A stretch of DNA of 64,000 nucleotides from contig NZ_JACXXJ020000005.1 of NCBI RefSeq assembly GCF_014926405.1, positions 1,493,001 to 1,557,000 on the forward strand. Direction: 5' to 3'. Each line of letters begins with the position of its first letter. Within the stretch, counting starts at the first letter, position 1. This document shows positions 8,884 to 16,766 of the stretch, piece by piece. A program made the position numbers and the translations under genes. Under the pieces are notes generated by a model. That model saw only the letters and a list, made by a program, of their open reading frames with translations, was not told the DNA's origin and ran no database searches. This DNA is from Agrobacterium vitis (GTDB taxonomy: Bacteria; Pseudomonadota; Alphaproteobacteria; Rhizobiales; Rhizobiaceae).

Positions 8884-9588
8884 TTATACCGACCGGGTCA
8901 GTCCACCATCCACTTTGAGATTTTGGCCGGTGATATAGCCCGCGCCTTCGGATGCCAGGAAAGCGACGGTCGCGGCAATCTCGGCACTTGTGCCATATCG
9001 CTTCATCGGGACAGAATCGCGACGATCTTCTGTCTCTGGCAGGCTATCGGTCCAGCCCGGCAGAACGTTGTTGATGCGAATATTGTCTCCGGCATAGGTA
9101 TCGGCGAAAATCTTGGTATAGGCAGCAAGACCGGCGCGAAACACCGCCGAGGTCGGAAACATCGACGATGGCTCAAACGCCCAAGCGGTGGAAATATTGA
9201 TGATCGCGCCCGATTTTTGCGCCTGCATGATCGGAGTGACGAGACGCACTGGACGAATGACATTCATCAGATAAACGTCCATGCCTATATGCCATTGCTC
9301 GTCGGTGATCTCGATGATCTGAGCGCGCGGGCCGTGACCGGCGCTGTTGACCAATACATCGATCCGACCCCAGGTTTCCATGGTGGTATCGATCAGACGC
9401 GCCAGGTCGTCATTGGATTGATTAGACCCGGTTACGCCAAGGCCGCCAAGCTCGCCTGCCAGTGCCTCGCCCTTGCCGGAAGATGACAGGATGGCGACCT
9501 TGTAGCCATCACAGGCAAGACGTCGGGCGCATTCGGCTCCCATGCCGCTTCCACCAGCCGTAACAACAGCAACTTTCTCTGCGGACAT
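8884..9588 (-). CDS. SDR-family protein with atypical active site
   Basis: A 234-residue Rossmann-fold short-chain dehydrogenase/reductase. The cofactor motif reads TAGGSGMG (10-17), followed by NSAG (81-84), Ser133 in NISTAW, and a C-terminal ITGQNLKVDGG typical of FabG-like members. Where YxxxK should occur the sequence is FPTSA (Phe144, Ala148), so the catalytic Tyr and Lys are missing. I chose ATG at 9588 because GGGAGAG precedes it and the N-terminus then fits the fold. It is transcribed away from the fpr cluster; its substrate is unknown. Confidence 0.85.
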   Translation of the reverse strand: MSAEKVAVVTAGGSGMGAECARRLACDGYKVAILSSSGKGEALAGELGGLGVTGSNQSNDDLARLIDTTMETWGRIDVLVNSAGHGPRAQIIEITDEQWHIGMDVYLMNVIRPVRLVTPIMQAQKSGAIINISTAWAFEPSSMFPTSAVFRAGLAAYTKIFADTYAGDNIRINNVLPGWTDSLPETEDRRDSVPMKRYGTSAEIAATVAFLASEGAGYITGQNLKVDGGLTRSV

Positions 9589-9704
9589 GATATCTCTCCC
9601 AAGGACGAACCGGAAAATTATGCAGTAGGGCAGCCCGCCATAATCCATTCGTGCGGCAGCAACACTGTCGCACGAAACTCGGAACGACAATACAGCGCCG
9701 AAAA

Positions 9705-10517
9705 TCAGCCGACGAACGCCCGCTCGATGACAAATTCGGCTGGCTTGTTGTTGGCACCTTCTGTCAGCCCTGCCTTTTCCAGCAGCGCCTTGGTGTCCTT
9801 CAACATCGCTGTCGAACCGCAGATCATTCCACGGTCAACAGCCGGGTCCAGCGCCGGGACGCCAAGGTCGGTAAACAGCTTGCCGTTGTCGATCAGGTCG
9901 GTGATCCGGCCCGTGAAGGGATAGTCTTCGCGGGTAGCGGTGGCGTAATGCTTCAGCTTGTCACCGACGATTTCGCTCAGCATCTCATCGGCCTTGATCT
10001 CGGAAATCAGGTCGAACCCATATTTCAACTCGGCGACATCGCGGCAGGTATGGGTGAGGATGACTTCCTCGAATTTCTCATAGGTTTCCGGGTCCCGGAT
10101 GAGACTCGCAAACGGTGCAATGCCGGTGCCGGTCGAAAACATATAAAGCCGCTTGCCGGGCGTCAGCGCGTCCAGAACCAGGGTGCCAGTCGGCTTCTTG
10201 CGCATCAACACCCGGTCGCCCGGCTGAATCCGCTGCAAATGCTGGGTCAGCGGGCCGTTCGGCACCTTGATGGAGAAGAATTCCAGTTCCTCGTCCCAGG
10301 ACGGGCTGGCGATGGAATAGGCGCGGTAGAGCGGCTTACCCTCCACCATCAGGCCAATCATCGCGAACTCGCCCGACCGGAAGCGAAAACCGGCGGGCCG
10401 GGTCATCCGAAAGCGGAACAGGTGGTCGGTATAATGCGTCACGCTCAGCACCGTTTCGGCATAGACGCCTTCCGGGACGATCAGTTCGGCATTGTCGGTC
10501 TTTGCAGGAGCATTCAT
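9705..10517 (-). CDS. fpr: Ferredoxin--NADP+ reductase
   Basis: A bacterial-type FAD-containing ferredoxin-NADP reductase of 270 residues. It has the FAD motif RAYSIASP, the pyrophosphate-binding segment, the NADP-binding GTGIAPF, GMICGSTAM, and a C-terminal extension ending in FVG. It lies downstream of the sulfite-reduction genes on the same strand, so it may supply electrons to the ferredoxin-dependent reductase encoded by cysI. It is also a general redox-balance enzyme. A 227-bp gap before it probably holds its own promoter. Confidence 0.93.
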   Translation of the reverse strand: MNAPAKTDNAELIVPEGVYAETVLSVTHYTDHLFRFRMTRPAGFRFRSGEFAMIGLMVEGKPLYRAYSIASPSWDEELEFFSIKVPNGPLTQHLQRIQPGDRVLMRKKPTGTLVLDALTPGKRLYMFSTGTGIAPFASLIRDPETYEKFEEVILTHTCRDVAELKYGFDLISEIKADEMLSEIVGDKLKHYATATREDYPFTGRITDLIDNGKLFTDLGVPALDPAVDRGMICGSTAMLKDTKALLEKAGLTEGANNKPAEFVIERAFVG

Positions 10518-10744
10518 CAGCGTTCGGATCCTTCAAATCTCACGCCGAACCGCCACGCATAGGGCATATTCGGGCATGCATTATCCGCCTTTTCGGCCTG
10601 TTACTGTAAAATCCTGCGCCTGACCAGTGGCCATGCGCAGATGCGATCATAAACCGCAGTGTCGCACGCCTTCCGCAATCGGGAAAACGTGCAACAGACA
10701 GTGACGCCATCGATCAGGCTCTGCCATGGGTGATAGTCCGCTCC

Positions 10745-11251
10745 TCAAGACGCAGACCGGCGGCGCCAGCTATAACCACCAACCTCAGCGGCTGGCTGGG
10801 TAGTTGGCTGATAGTGATTGGCAATCCCCGGCAGACGCCCCTCTTCCAGCCGTTTCAGCGCCACCGCATTGGTCACGGCAAAGCTGTCAAAGCCGGTGCG
10901 CAGCATCAGCGGAACCTGGTCGATCAAAACGTCGCCCACTGCCCGCACTTCACCCTGATAACCAAGCCTGTCGCGCAGCAGCGAAGCATGGCTAAAGCCA
11001 CGGCCATCGTTATAGGCCGGGAATTTCACAGCAATGATGGCGATGCGGTCGAGATAGGGTTTCAGCTTCGTCACGTCATCGGCTGGCGCGATGACCACGC
11101 CGAGATCGACGGCATTGCTGTCTTCAGCGGCCGCGATAAAAGCATCCAGCGGCAGAAGCGCCTTCTGGCCCTCAGCCGCTTTCATCTCTTCGGTCTCCTC
11201 CAGCCAGATGTCCTGTGCGGCGAAACCGGTTTCGGTCCAGATACGGGTCAT
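10745..11251 (-). CDS. DUF934 family protein
   Basis: A 168-residue protein of the DUF934 family, recognised by its position after a nitrite/sulfite reductase gene and by segments such as FPAYNDGRGFSHASLLRDRLGY (shown only as a family landmark: FPAYNDGRG near residues 77-85). The family is almost always next to cysI in proteobacteria and is presumed to help sulfite reduction, though its biochemical role is not settled. It starts 11 nt after cysI and is cotranscribed with it. It has no signal peptide or membrane segment. Confidence 0.88.
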   Translation of the reverse strand: MTRIWTETGFAAQDIWLEETEEMKAAEGQKALLPLDAFIAAAEDSNAVDLGVVIAPADDVTKLKPYLDRIAIIAVKFPAYNDGRGFSHASLLRDRLGYQGEVRAVGDVLIDQVPLMLRTGFDSFAVTNAVALKRLEEGRLPGIANHYQPTTQPAAEVGGYSWRRRSAS

Positions 11252-11262
11252 GATCGCGCTCC

Positions 11263-12936
11263 TCAGGCGGCTTCGGCGGATGCGCCGCCATACAGGGCTT
11301 CCTTGAAGGGCTTTGGCCCGACGCGGCGATAAGCCTCAAGGAAGGTTTCCTTCGGATCGAGCCGCAGCGCCAAATAGGTGTCGACCACCGTCTCCACCGC
11401 ATCCGTCACCTTTTCAGGCTCAAAGCCGCGACCGATGATTTCTCCGATGGACGATTTTTCATCCCCCGATCCGCCAAGCGTGATCTGGTAAAGCTCCGCA
11501 CCCTTCTTTTCCACACCCAAGAGACCGATATGGCCGACATGATGATGGCCGCAGGCATTGATACAGCCGGAAATCTTGATTTTCAGCTCACCGATCTCCG
11601 CCTGCCGCGCCTGGGAGCCGAAGCGCGAGGAAATCGCCTGCGCTACCGGAATGGCGCGGGCATTGGCCAGCGCACAATAATCCAACCCGGGACAGGCAAT
11701 AATGTCAGTGATCAGGCCCGCATTGGCGGTGGCAAGATTAGCGCCTGATAGCGCCTGATAGAGCGCTGGCAGATCGGCCATCGCCACATGCGGCAGGATC
11801 AGGTTCTGCTCATGGCTGACGCGGATTTCGTCAAAACCAAAACGCTCGGCCAACTCAGCCACCAGATCCATCTGGGCGTCGCTGGCATCGCCAGGAATGC
11901 CGCCAATCGGCTTCAGCGAAATTGTCACCATGCCGTAATCGGGATGCTTATGCGGCTGCACATTCTGCGCAAGCCAAGTGGCAAAGCCGTCATCGGCCTT
12001 CTTGGCTTTGGCCAGAACTTCCCAGCCTTCCGGGCGCTCGACCAGATCAGGCAGAGCAAAATAGCTCTCGATGGCGCGAATATCGGCATCGGGCAGCTTC
12101 AGCACACTGTCCTTCAGGTTTGCGAACTCCGCATCGATCTGGCGGGTCAGTTCTTCCGTGCCGGTTTCATGCACGAGGATCTTGATCCGCGCCTTGTATT
12201 TATTGTCGCGGCGACCATGCAGGTTATACACCCGCACAATGGCAGTGATATAGGACAGCATGTCTTCTTCGGGCAGGAAATCCTTGATCTTCTTGGCAAT
12301 CATCGGCGTTCTGCCCTGACCGCCACCGACATAGACGGCAAAGCCAAGATTTCCGTTTCCGTCCTTTTTCACATGCAGGCCAATATCATGCACCTGGATG
12401 GCAGCGCGGTCGCGCTCAGCCCCGGTCACGGCAATCTTGAACTTGCGCGGCAGGAAGGAAAACTCCGGGTGGACCGAAGACCATTGCCGCAGAATTTCAG
12501 CGTAAGGGCGCGGATCGGCAAATTCGTCCTGGGCTGCACCGGCAAAATGGTCGGCGGTGACATTGCGGATACAGTTGCCGGAGGTCTGGATCGCGTGCAT
12601 CTCCACGCTGGCCAGCTCTTGCAGAATATCGGGCGTATCCGACAGTTTCGGCCAGTTATACTGGATATTCTGCCGCGTGGTAAAATGACCATAGCCACGG
12701 TCATATTTGCGCGCCACATGGGCCAGCATCCGCATCTGCTTGGCGTTCAACGTGCCATAGGGAATGGCGACGCGCAACATATAGGCATGCAGTTGCAGGT
12801 AAACGCCGTTCATCAACCGAAGCGGCTTGAACGCATCTTCCGCCAACTCGCCGGACAAGCGGCGGCCTACCTGATCGCGAAACTGGTCCACGCGGGCCGC
12901 AACAAAGGCATGGTCAAATTCATCGTAACGATACAT
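11263..12936 (-). CDS. cysI: Nitrite/sulfite reductase hemoprotein subunit
   Basis: A 557-residue siroheme and [4Fe-4S] reductase for the six-electron reduction of sulfite to sulfide in assimilation. The cluster ligands are CPGLDYC (C-x5-C, about residue 415) and GCINAC (C-x3-C, about 460). The duplicated ferredoxin-like halves are seen in GYGHFTTRQNIQ near 105-115. With siroheme synthase (cysG) and DUF934 beside it, sulfite is the more likely substrate than nitrite. An NADPH flavoprotein partner (cysJ) is absent, which suggests a ferredoxin-dependent enzyme. A repeat element separates it from the upstream gene. Confidence 0.93.
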   Translation of the reverse strand: MYRYDEFDHAFVAARVDQFRDQVGRRLSGELAEDAFKPLRLMNGVYLQLHAYMLRVAIPYGTLNAKQMRMLAHVARKYDRGYGHFTTRQNIQYNWPKLSDTPDILQELASVEMHAIQTSGNCIRNVTADHFAGAAQDEFADPRPYAEILRQWSSVHPEFSFLPRKFKIAVTGAERDRAAIQVHDIGLHVKKDGNGNLGFAVYVGGGQGRTPMIAKKIKDFLPEEDMLSYITAIVRVYNLHGRRDNKYKARIKILVHETGTEELTRQIDAEFANLKDSVLKLPDADIRAIESYFALPDLVERPEGWEVLAKAKKADDGFATWLAQNVQPHKHPDYGMVTISLKPIGGIPGDASDAQMDLVAELAERFGFDEIRVSHEQNLILPHVAMADLPALYQALSGANLATANAGLITDIIACPGLDYCALANARAIPVAQAISSRFGSQARQAEIGELKIKISGCINACGHHHVGHIGLLGVEKKGAELYQITLGGSGDEKSSIGEIIGRGFEPEKVTDAVETVVDTYLALRLDPKETFLEAYRRVGPKPFKEALYGGASAEAA

Positions 12937-12951
12937 GTCTTTCCTCAGGCT

Positions 12952-13056
12952 CTAGAGCCGGTCAGGTTCAGATTGAACCAAACAGACTCTAGATCTTTTT
13001 TGTTTTCGTTTATCTTTCGGGAAAACCGGGACACACTTTTCCCTGATAAACTTTAG
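12952..13056. repeat. 105-bp double-hairpin intergenic element, copy 2
   Basis: Same architecture and orientation as the element at 5951-6056: hairpin one with arms around GGTTCAgatTGAACC, a T-rich spacer, then a second imperfect hairpin with GGGAAAACCGG and an end CTGATAAACTTTAG. It fills the gap between DUF2849 and cysI, and its last bases supply the DUF2849 stop codon. Confidence 0.85.
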
Positions 13057-13367
13057 ACGGCAACAAAATCGGGATCAGCATGACCATGCCCATCCGCATA
13101 GGGAATGGTCGGGCCTGCGGCGCGAATACGCTCACGCAAGCGCAGCGGCCAGAGCTGTCCATCCCGCTCTTCCACATCGACCACGGCGACGTCAACGACG
13201 AGATTGTCGGCAAAATCCCTTTTGCCGCTAGCTTCCAGCGCCGCGACCGCCTCGGCATGACGGGCAACCAGTGCCGATTGCAGGTCTTCGACCCATTGGC
13301 CAGAAGCATCGAGCCAGACAGCGATGCCATCGCTCAGGCGGTTGGCGGTCAAGACTTTTTCTGCCAT
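13053..13367 (-). CDS. DUF2849 domain protein
   Basis: A 104-residue protein matching the DUF2849 family, which in alphaproteobacteria sits between cysG and cysI. It is soluble, with a basic N-terminal half and a tail ending near DPDFVAV; no catalytic motif is apparent. The ATG at 13367 overlaps the region of the cysG stop, with GAGGG 8 nt upstream. Its TAA stop lies inside the 3' end of a dispersed repeat, so the terminal residues may differ from relatives. Its context implies a part in siroheme-dependent sulfite reduction. Confidence 0.85.
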   Translation of the reverse strand: MAEKVLTANRLSDGIAVWLDASGQWVEDLQSALVARHAEAVAALEASGKRDFADNLVVDVAVVDVEERDGQLWPLRLRERIRAAGPTIPYADGHGHADPDFVAV

Positions 13368-13369
13368 TG

Positions 13370-14827
13370 TCAAACCCTCGTCATCTGCTGTTGATCGACA
13401 TTCGCCAAGGCAAGACGCGCCTGCGCCAACGGCATCGACCGCTCAAAATTCGCACCCGCCACCGCATCGCCGATAATGACCATCACAGGTCCAGTCAATT
13501 CCGTCATGGCTTCCAGACCTGGCAGTTCCCGCAGTGTGCCATGCAGCAGGCGGCGGTCGCCGCGCCCGGCATTCTCCACCACAGCAACCGTCGTATCCTG
13601 CGCCAATCCACCGGCAATCAACCGTTCGGCGACGGAAGCCGCCACCGTGCGGCCCATATAGACGGCAACGGTTGCGCCTGATAGCGCCAGCCGCGCCCAA
13701 TCGGGCAAAACATCGCCGGTCAGGTCATGACCGGTGGTAAAGACCAGCGAAGACGAAACACCGCGCAACGTCAATGGCAATTCGAAATCAGCCGCCGCCG
13801 CCAGCGCCGAAGTGACACCGGGCACGATCTCATAGGCGATACCGGCATCGCGCAGCGCCGCCATTTCCTCCCCGGCCCGACCGAAGATCAAGGGATCACC
13901 GGATTTCAGCCGCACAACGCGCTTTCCAGCCCGGCCGAGCGCCACGAGGAGATCATTGATCTCGCCCTGCGACTTGGAATGACAGCCTTTGCGCTTGCCG
14001 ACCGGAATCCGGTCCGCATCGCGCCGGCCCATATCGACCACGGCCTGCGGCACCAGCGCATCGTAAACAATCGCATCGGCTTCCATCATCAGCCTGTGGG
14101 CGCGCAATGTCAGCAGGTCTTCTGCTCCCGGCCCTGCCCCGACCAGAAAGATCCGACCTTCCGGCACGGTATTGGCCGCCGTCTTTAACAATTTCGTCGC
14201 CCGGCGACGAGCAGCCTTCACATCGCCGCCTTCCATGGCATCAGCCACGTCGCCTTGAAAGAAAGAACGCCAGAACAAACGGCGTGCAACGCCGCGTGGC
14301 AACAGCCTGTCAACGGCATGACGATAACTATTGGCCAACCGCCCCAGCTTACCCAGCGACCTCGGCAATTGCCGGTCGATCCCGGCGCGGATCATCTGGG
14401 CCAGCACCGGCCCCACGCCTTCCGTGCCAATCGCCACCGCAATCGGCGCACGATTGACAAGAGCTGGCGTATAGAAATCACAATAATCCGGCTGGTCGAC
14501 GGCATTGGCCGGAATTTTTTGCAGCCATGCCGCTTCAACAATCATCCGATCCGCCGCGCCATCACCGGTGGCGGCAAAAACCATTTTCATCCCCGCCAGC
14601 AGATCAGGAGAAAACGGCGATGGATCGATCTCGATGGTTTTACGCTTCAGAAAGGCTGCATATGCAGGGGCTGGATCCCGAGTGAAGGCAATGATGGTCG
14701 CGGACGTATTGGCGATCAGCCTAGCCTTGGCAAACGCCTCGTCGCCATCGCCGAACACAGCCAATTTCGCGCCGGAAACGCGAAAAAATGCCGGAAAAAC
14801 CGCCAGCTTGTCAGACTCGATGCTCAA
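13370..14827 (-). CDS. cysG: Siroheme synthase (CysG)
   Basis: A multifunctional enzyme of about 485 residues. The N-terminal half is the precorrin-2 dehydrogenase/ferrochelatase module (nucleotide motif FGDGDEA near residue 25). The C-terminal half is uroporphyrinogen-III methyltransferase (VGAGPGAEDLLTLRA, VVRLKSGDP, GVTSALAAAA). It makes siroheme for the neighbouring sulfite reductase. The frame is open further upstream, but I chose the TTG at 14827 (protein begins L/M-SIESDKL) because AAGGAATGG precedes it and homologues start there. First gene of the sulfur cluster. Confidence 0.93.
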   Translation of the reverse strand: MSIESDKLAVFPAFFRVSGAKLAVFGDGDEAFAKARLIANTSATIIAFTRDPAPAYAAFLKRKTIEIDPSPFSPDLLAGMKMVFAATGDGAADRMIVEAAWLQKIPANAVDQPDYCDFYTPALVNRAPIAVAIGTEGVGPVLAQMIRAGIDRQLPRSLGKLGRLANSYRHAVDRLLPRGVARRLFWRSFFQGDVADAMEGGDVKAARRRATKLLKTAANTVPEGRIFLVGAGPGAEDLLTLRAHRLMMEADAIVYDALVPQAVVDMGRRDADRIPVGKRKGCHSKSQGEINDLLVALGRAGKRVVRLKSGDPLIFGRAGEEMAALRDAGIAYEIVPGVTSALAAAADFELPLTLRGVSSSLVFTTGHDLTGDVLPDWARLALSGATVAVYMGRTVAASVAERLIAGGLAQDTTVAVVENAGRGDRRLLHGTLRELPGLEAMTELTGPVMVIIGDAVAGANFERSMPLAQARLALANVDQQQMTRV

Positions 14828-15030
14828 AGACCCATTCCTTGTTATCTCGCCATTATCTGGGAAAACAGCGCTGTTATGAAGAAACACGAATCTGCCTTCC
14901 CAACGGCATCGATATTTCTATCCTAACGCATTTGAGGATAAGAGCAAAACCAACCCCTCCCGGCAATTTTCAATCAATACGCAGAGGAAGGCTTTCCCTT
15001 GGCCGCCGCTTGCCGCTAAATGTGCTGCGA

Positions 15031-15075
15031 GTTTGTCCGGTAAAAGTGTCCACCGGTTTTACCGAAAAGACAAAG
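15031..15075. repeat. Partial inverted copy of the double-hairpin element
   Basis: GTTTGTC (15031-15037) and GACAAAG (15069-15075) flank TAAAAGTGTCCACCGGTTTTA. Read on the minus strand this matches the second hairpin of the 105-bp elements (GTCTTTTCGGnAAAACCGG). It lies just upstream of the deaminase gene and explains why that reading frame looks open further 5'. Confidence 0.65.
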
Positions 15076-15101
15076 ACGGATTTCAAGGAGCGCTGCCCAT
15101 C

Positions 15102-15689
15102 ATGACCGATCAAAATCTCACTGCCAGATTGCTTGACGTGATCGAACAGGACATCATCCCGCTGACGGAAAAAGGCGTGGCCGAGGGCAACAAGATTTTC
15201 GGCGCGGCAATCCTGCGCAAATCGGACCTGTCGCTGGTGCTGGCGGAGACCAATAACGAGTTGGAAAACCCGCTCTGGCACGGCGAAGTTCATACGCTGA
15301 AGCGCTTTTACGAACTGGGCGAGCGCCCACCGACATCAGAGCTGATTTTCCTCTCCACCCACGAACCCTGCACCATGTGCATGTCGGCGATCACCTGGGC
15401 GGGTTTTGACAATTTCTATTATTTCTTCAGCCATGAAGATAGCCGCGATGCCTTCGCCATTCCCCATGACCTGAAAATTCTGAAGGAAGTGTTCGGACTG
15501 GAGCCCGGCGGCTATCGCAAACAGAACGCCTTCTGGCACAGTTTCGCGATCAACGACATGATTGAAGTGGAAGACGATGCAATTCGTGGAGAACTGCTGA
15601 CCCAGGCCCAGAAGATCCGTGGCCTCTATGGCAATCTGTCCGGCCAGTATCAATCAGCCAAAAGCGGTAACGACATTCCGCTAAACTGA
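15102..15689 (+). CDS. Nucleoside/cytidine deaminase family zinc protein
   Basis: A 195-residue member of the cytidine deaminase-like fold. The zinc site is visible as HGEV (His60, catalytic Glu62) and PCTMC (Cys90, Cys93). The long C-terminal region (Phe/Tyr-rich, then helical) fits the group annotated as nucleoside deaminases rather than tRNA adenosine deaminase. The substrate is not evident. ATG at 15102 has AAGGAG 11 nt upstream. The 23 codons before it come from a repeat element. mazG follows after 23 nt, suggesting a nucleotide-housekeeping pair. Confidence 0.88.
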   Translation: MTDQNLTARLLDVIEQDIIPLTEKGVAEGNKIFGAAILRKSDLSLVLAETNNELENPLWHGEVHTLKRFYELGERPPTSELIFLSTHEPCTMCMSAITWAGFDNFYYFFSHEDSRDAFAIPHDLKILKEVFGLEPGGYRKQNAFWHSFAINDMIEVEDDAIRGELLTQAQKIRGLYGNLSGQYQSAKSGNDIPLN

Positions 15690-15712
15690 TCTTTGTTGAA
15701 TAAGGAAAAACC

Positions 15713-16555
15713 ATGCAGCCCTCACAGGATATCGCCCGGCTGATCGAAATCATGGCGGCGCTTCGCGATCCGCAGACCGGCTGCCCCTGGGACATTGTCC
15801 AGACCTTCGAGACCATCAAGCCTTATACGTTGGAAGAAGCCTATGAAGTGGCCGACGCCATCGAGCGCAACGATCCGGACGATCTCTGCGAAGAACTGGG
15901 TGATCTTCTGCTGCAAGTGGTGTTTCATGCGCGGATTGCCGAGGAGGCCGGACTGTTTTCCTTCGGCGACGTGGTCGAAGCGGTAACCTCAAAGATGATC
16001 CGTCGTCATCCGCATGTGTTTGCCCGCTCAGACGCCGATACGCCTGACGCCGTCAAGCTGCAATGGGATGCGATTAAAAAGCAGGAAAAACAAGAAAGAG
16101 CCGAACGCCGCGCCGCACGTGGTGTGGCAGAGGTGTTTAAAGACGGTCATCTCGGCTCAGTGCAGCGAACGTTTCCGGCCCTGACGGAGGCCGTAAAGCT
16201 TCAGGAACAGGCTGCAAAGGTCGGGTTCGATTGGGCTGAGGCCGAACCCATTCTCGACAAGATCGAGGAGGAGATCGCCGAACTGCGTGAAGCGCTCCAA
16301 ACCGGGCAACCAGACAAGATAAAGGACGAGTTGGGAGATCTGATTTTCGCTCTGGTCAATATCGGTCGACACACCGGCAGCGATCCCGAACAAGCCCTGC
16401 GGGGAACGAATGTGAAATTCAGGCGGCGCTTCGGCTATATCGAAAAATCCTTGGCCGCCGAAAAATCATCGCTGAATGAGGCCAGCCTTGAGCGAATGGA
16501 GCAGCTCTGGCAGGCTGCAAAGCAGCTGGAACGCGGCGGCAAAACTGATGGCTAG
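15713..16555 (+). CDS. mazG: Nucleoside triphosphate pyrophosphohydrolase MazG
   Basis: A 280-residue all-alpha NTP pyrophosphohydrolase with two MazG domains. The first has GCPWD, EEAYEVADAIE and EELGDLLLQVV. The second has EEEIAELREAL and KDELGDLIFALVN. These acidic ExxE...ExxD sets bind magnesium. MazG removes aberrant or excess nucleotides and can modulate ppGpp. It follows the deaminase gene and is ended by a hairpin terminator. In related genomes mazG is found near hflX; here a sulfotransferase-like gene separates them. Confidence 0.95.
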   Translation: MQPSQDIARLIEIMAALRDPQTGCPWDIVQTFETIKPYTLEEAYEVADAIERNDPDDLCEELGDLLLQVVFHARIAEEAGLFSFGDVVEAVTSKMIRRHPHVFARSDADTPDAVKLQWDAIKKQEKQERAERRAARGVAEVFKDGHLGSVQRTFPALTEAVKLQEQAAKVGFDWAEAEPILDKIEEEIAELREALQTGQPDKIKDELGDLIFALVNIGRHTGSDPEQALRGTNVKFRRRFGYIEKSLAAEKSSLNEASLERMEQLWQAAKQLERGGKTDG

Positions 16556-16564
16556 CCAAAATCC

Positions 16565-16592
16565 AATCGTGGACCACACGCCACGATTTTGA
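16565..16592 (+). terminator. Intrinsic terminator after mazG
   Basis: AATCGTGG (16565-16572) pairs with CCACGATT (16581-16588), loop of 8 nt, followed by TTTTGACTTT. It is 10 nt after the mazG stop. Confidence 0.7.
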
Positions 16593-16622
16593 CTTTAAAA
16601 CACTCACTGGATTTTCTCAAAA

Positions 16623-16652
16623 GCGCAATCGTATCGGTGGATGCGATTGCGC
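16623..16652. repeat. Perfect 9-bp inverted repeat
   Basis: GCGCAATCG (16623-16631) is repeated as CGATTGCGC (16644-16652) around a 12-nt loop. It has no T tract. It lies between the mazG terminator and the AT-rich stretch in front of the sulfotransferase-like gene, so it may be an operator or a repeat remnant. Confidence 0.5.
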
Positions 16653-16766
16653 ACATGGTCGCAAAACTCCATTCTCGCACAAGTTATCATTTATAATTAT
16701 TTTTAATAAATATTATATCGACAACGCTTGCCTCTGAGCTGGCCAGTCGCTTGTGGAGCTCGCATC

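Noticed and set aside
11788..13056. A 422-codon plus-strand open frame opposite cysI
   Set aside because: Antisense to cysI, and its tail is encoded by the repeat element at 12952-13056. Its end matches the tail of another shadow frame at 6055 only because both end in copies of that repeat.
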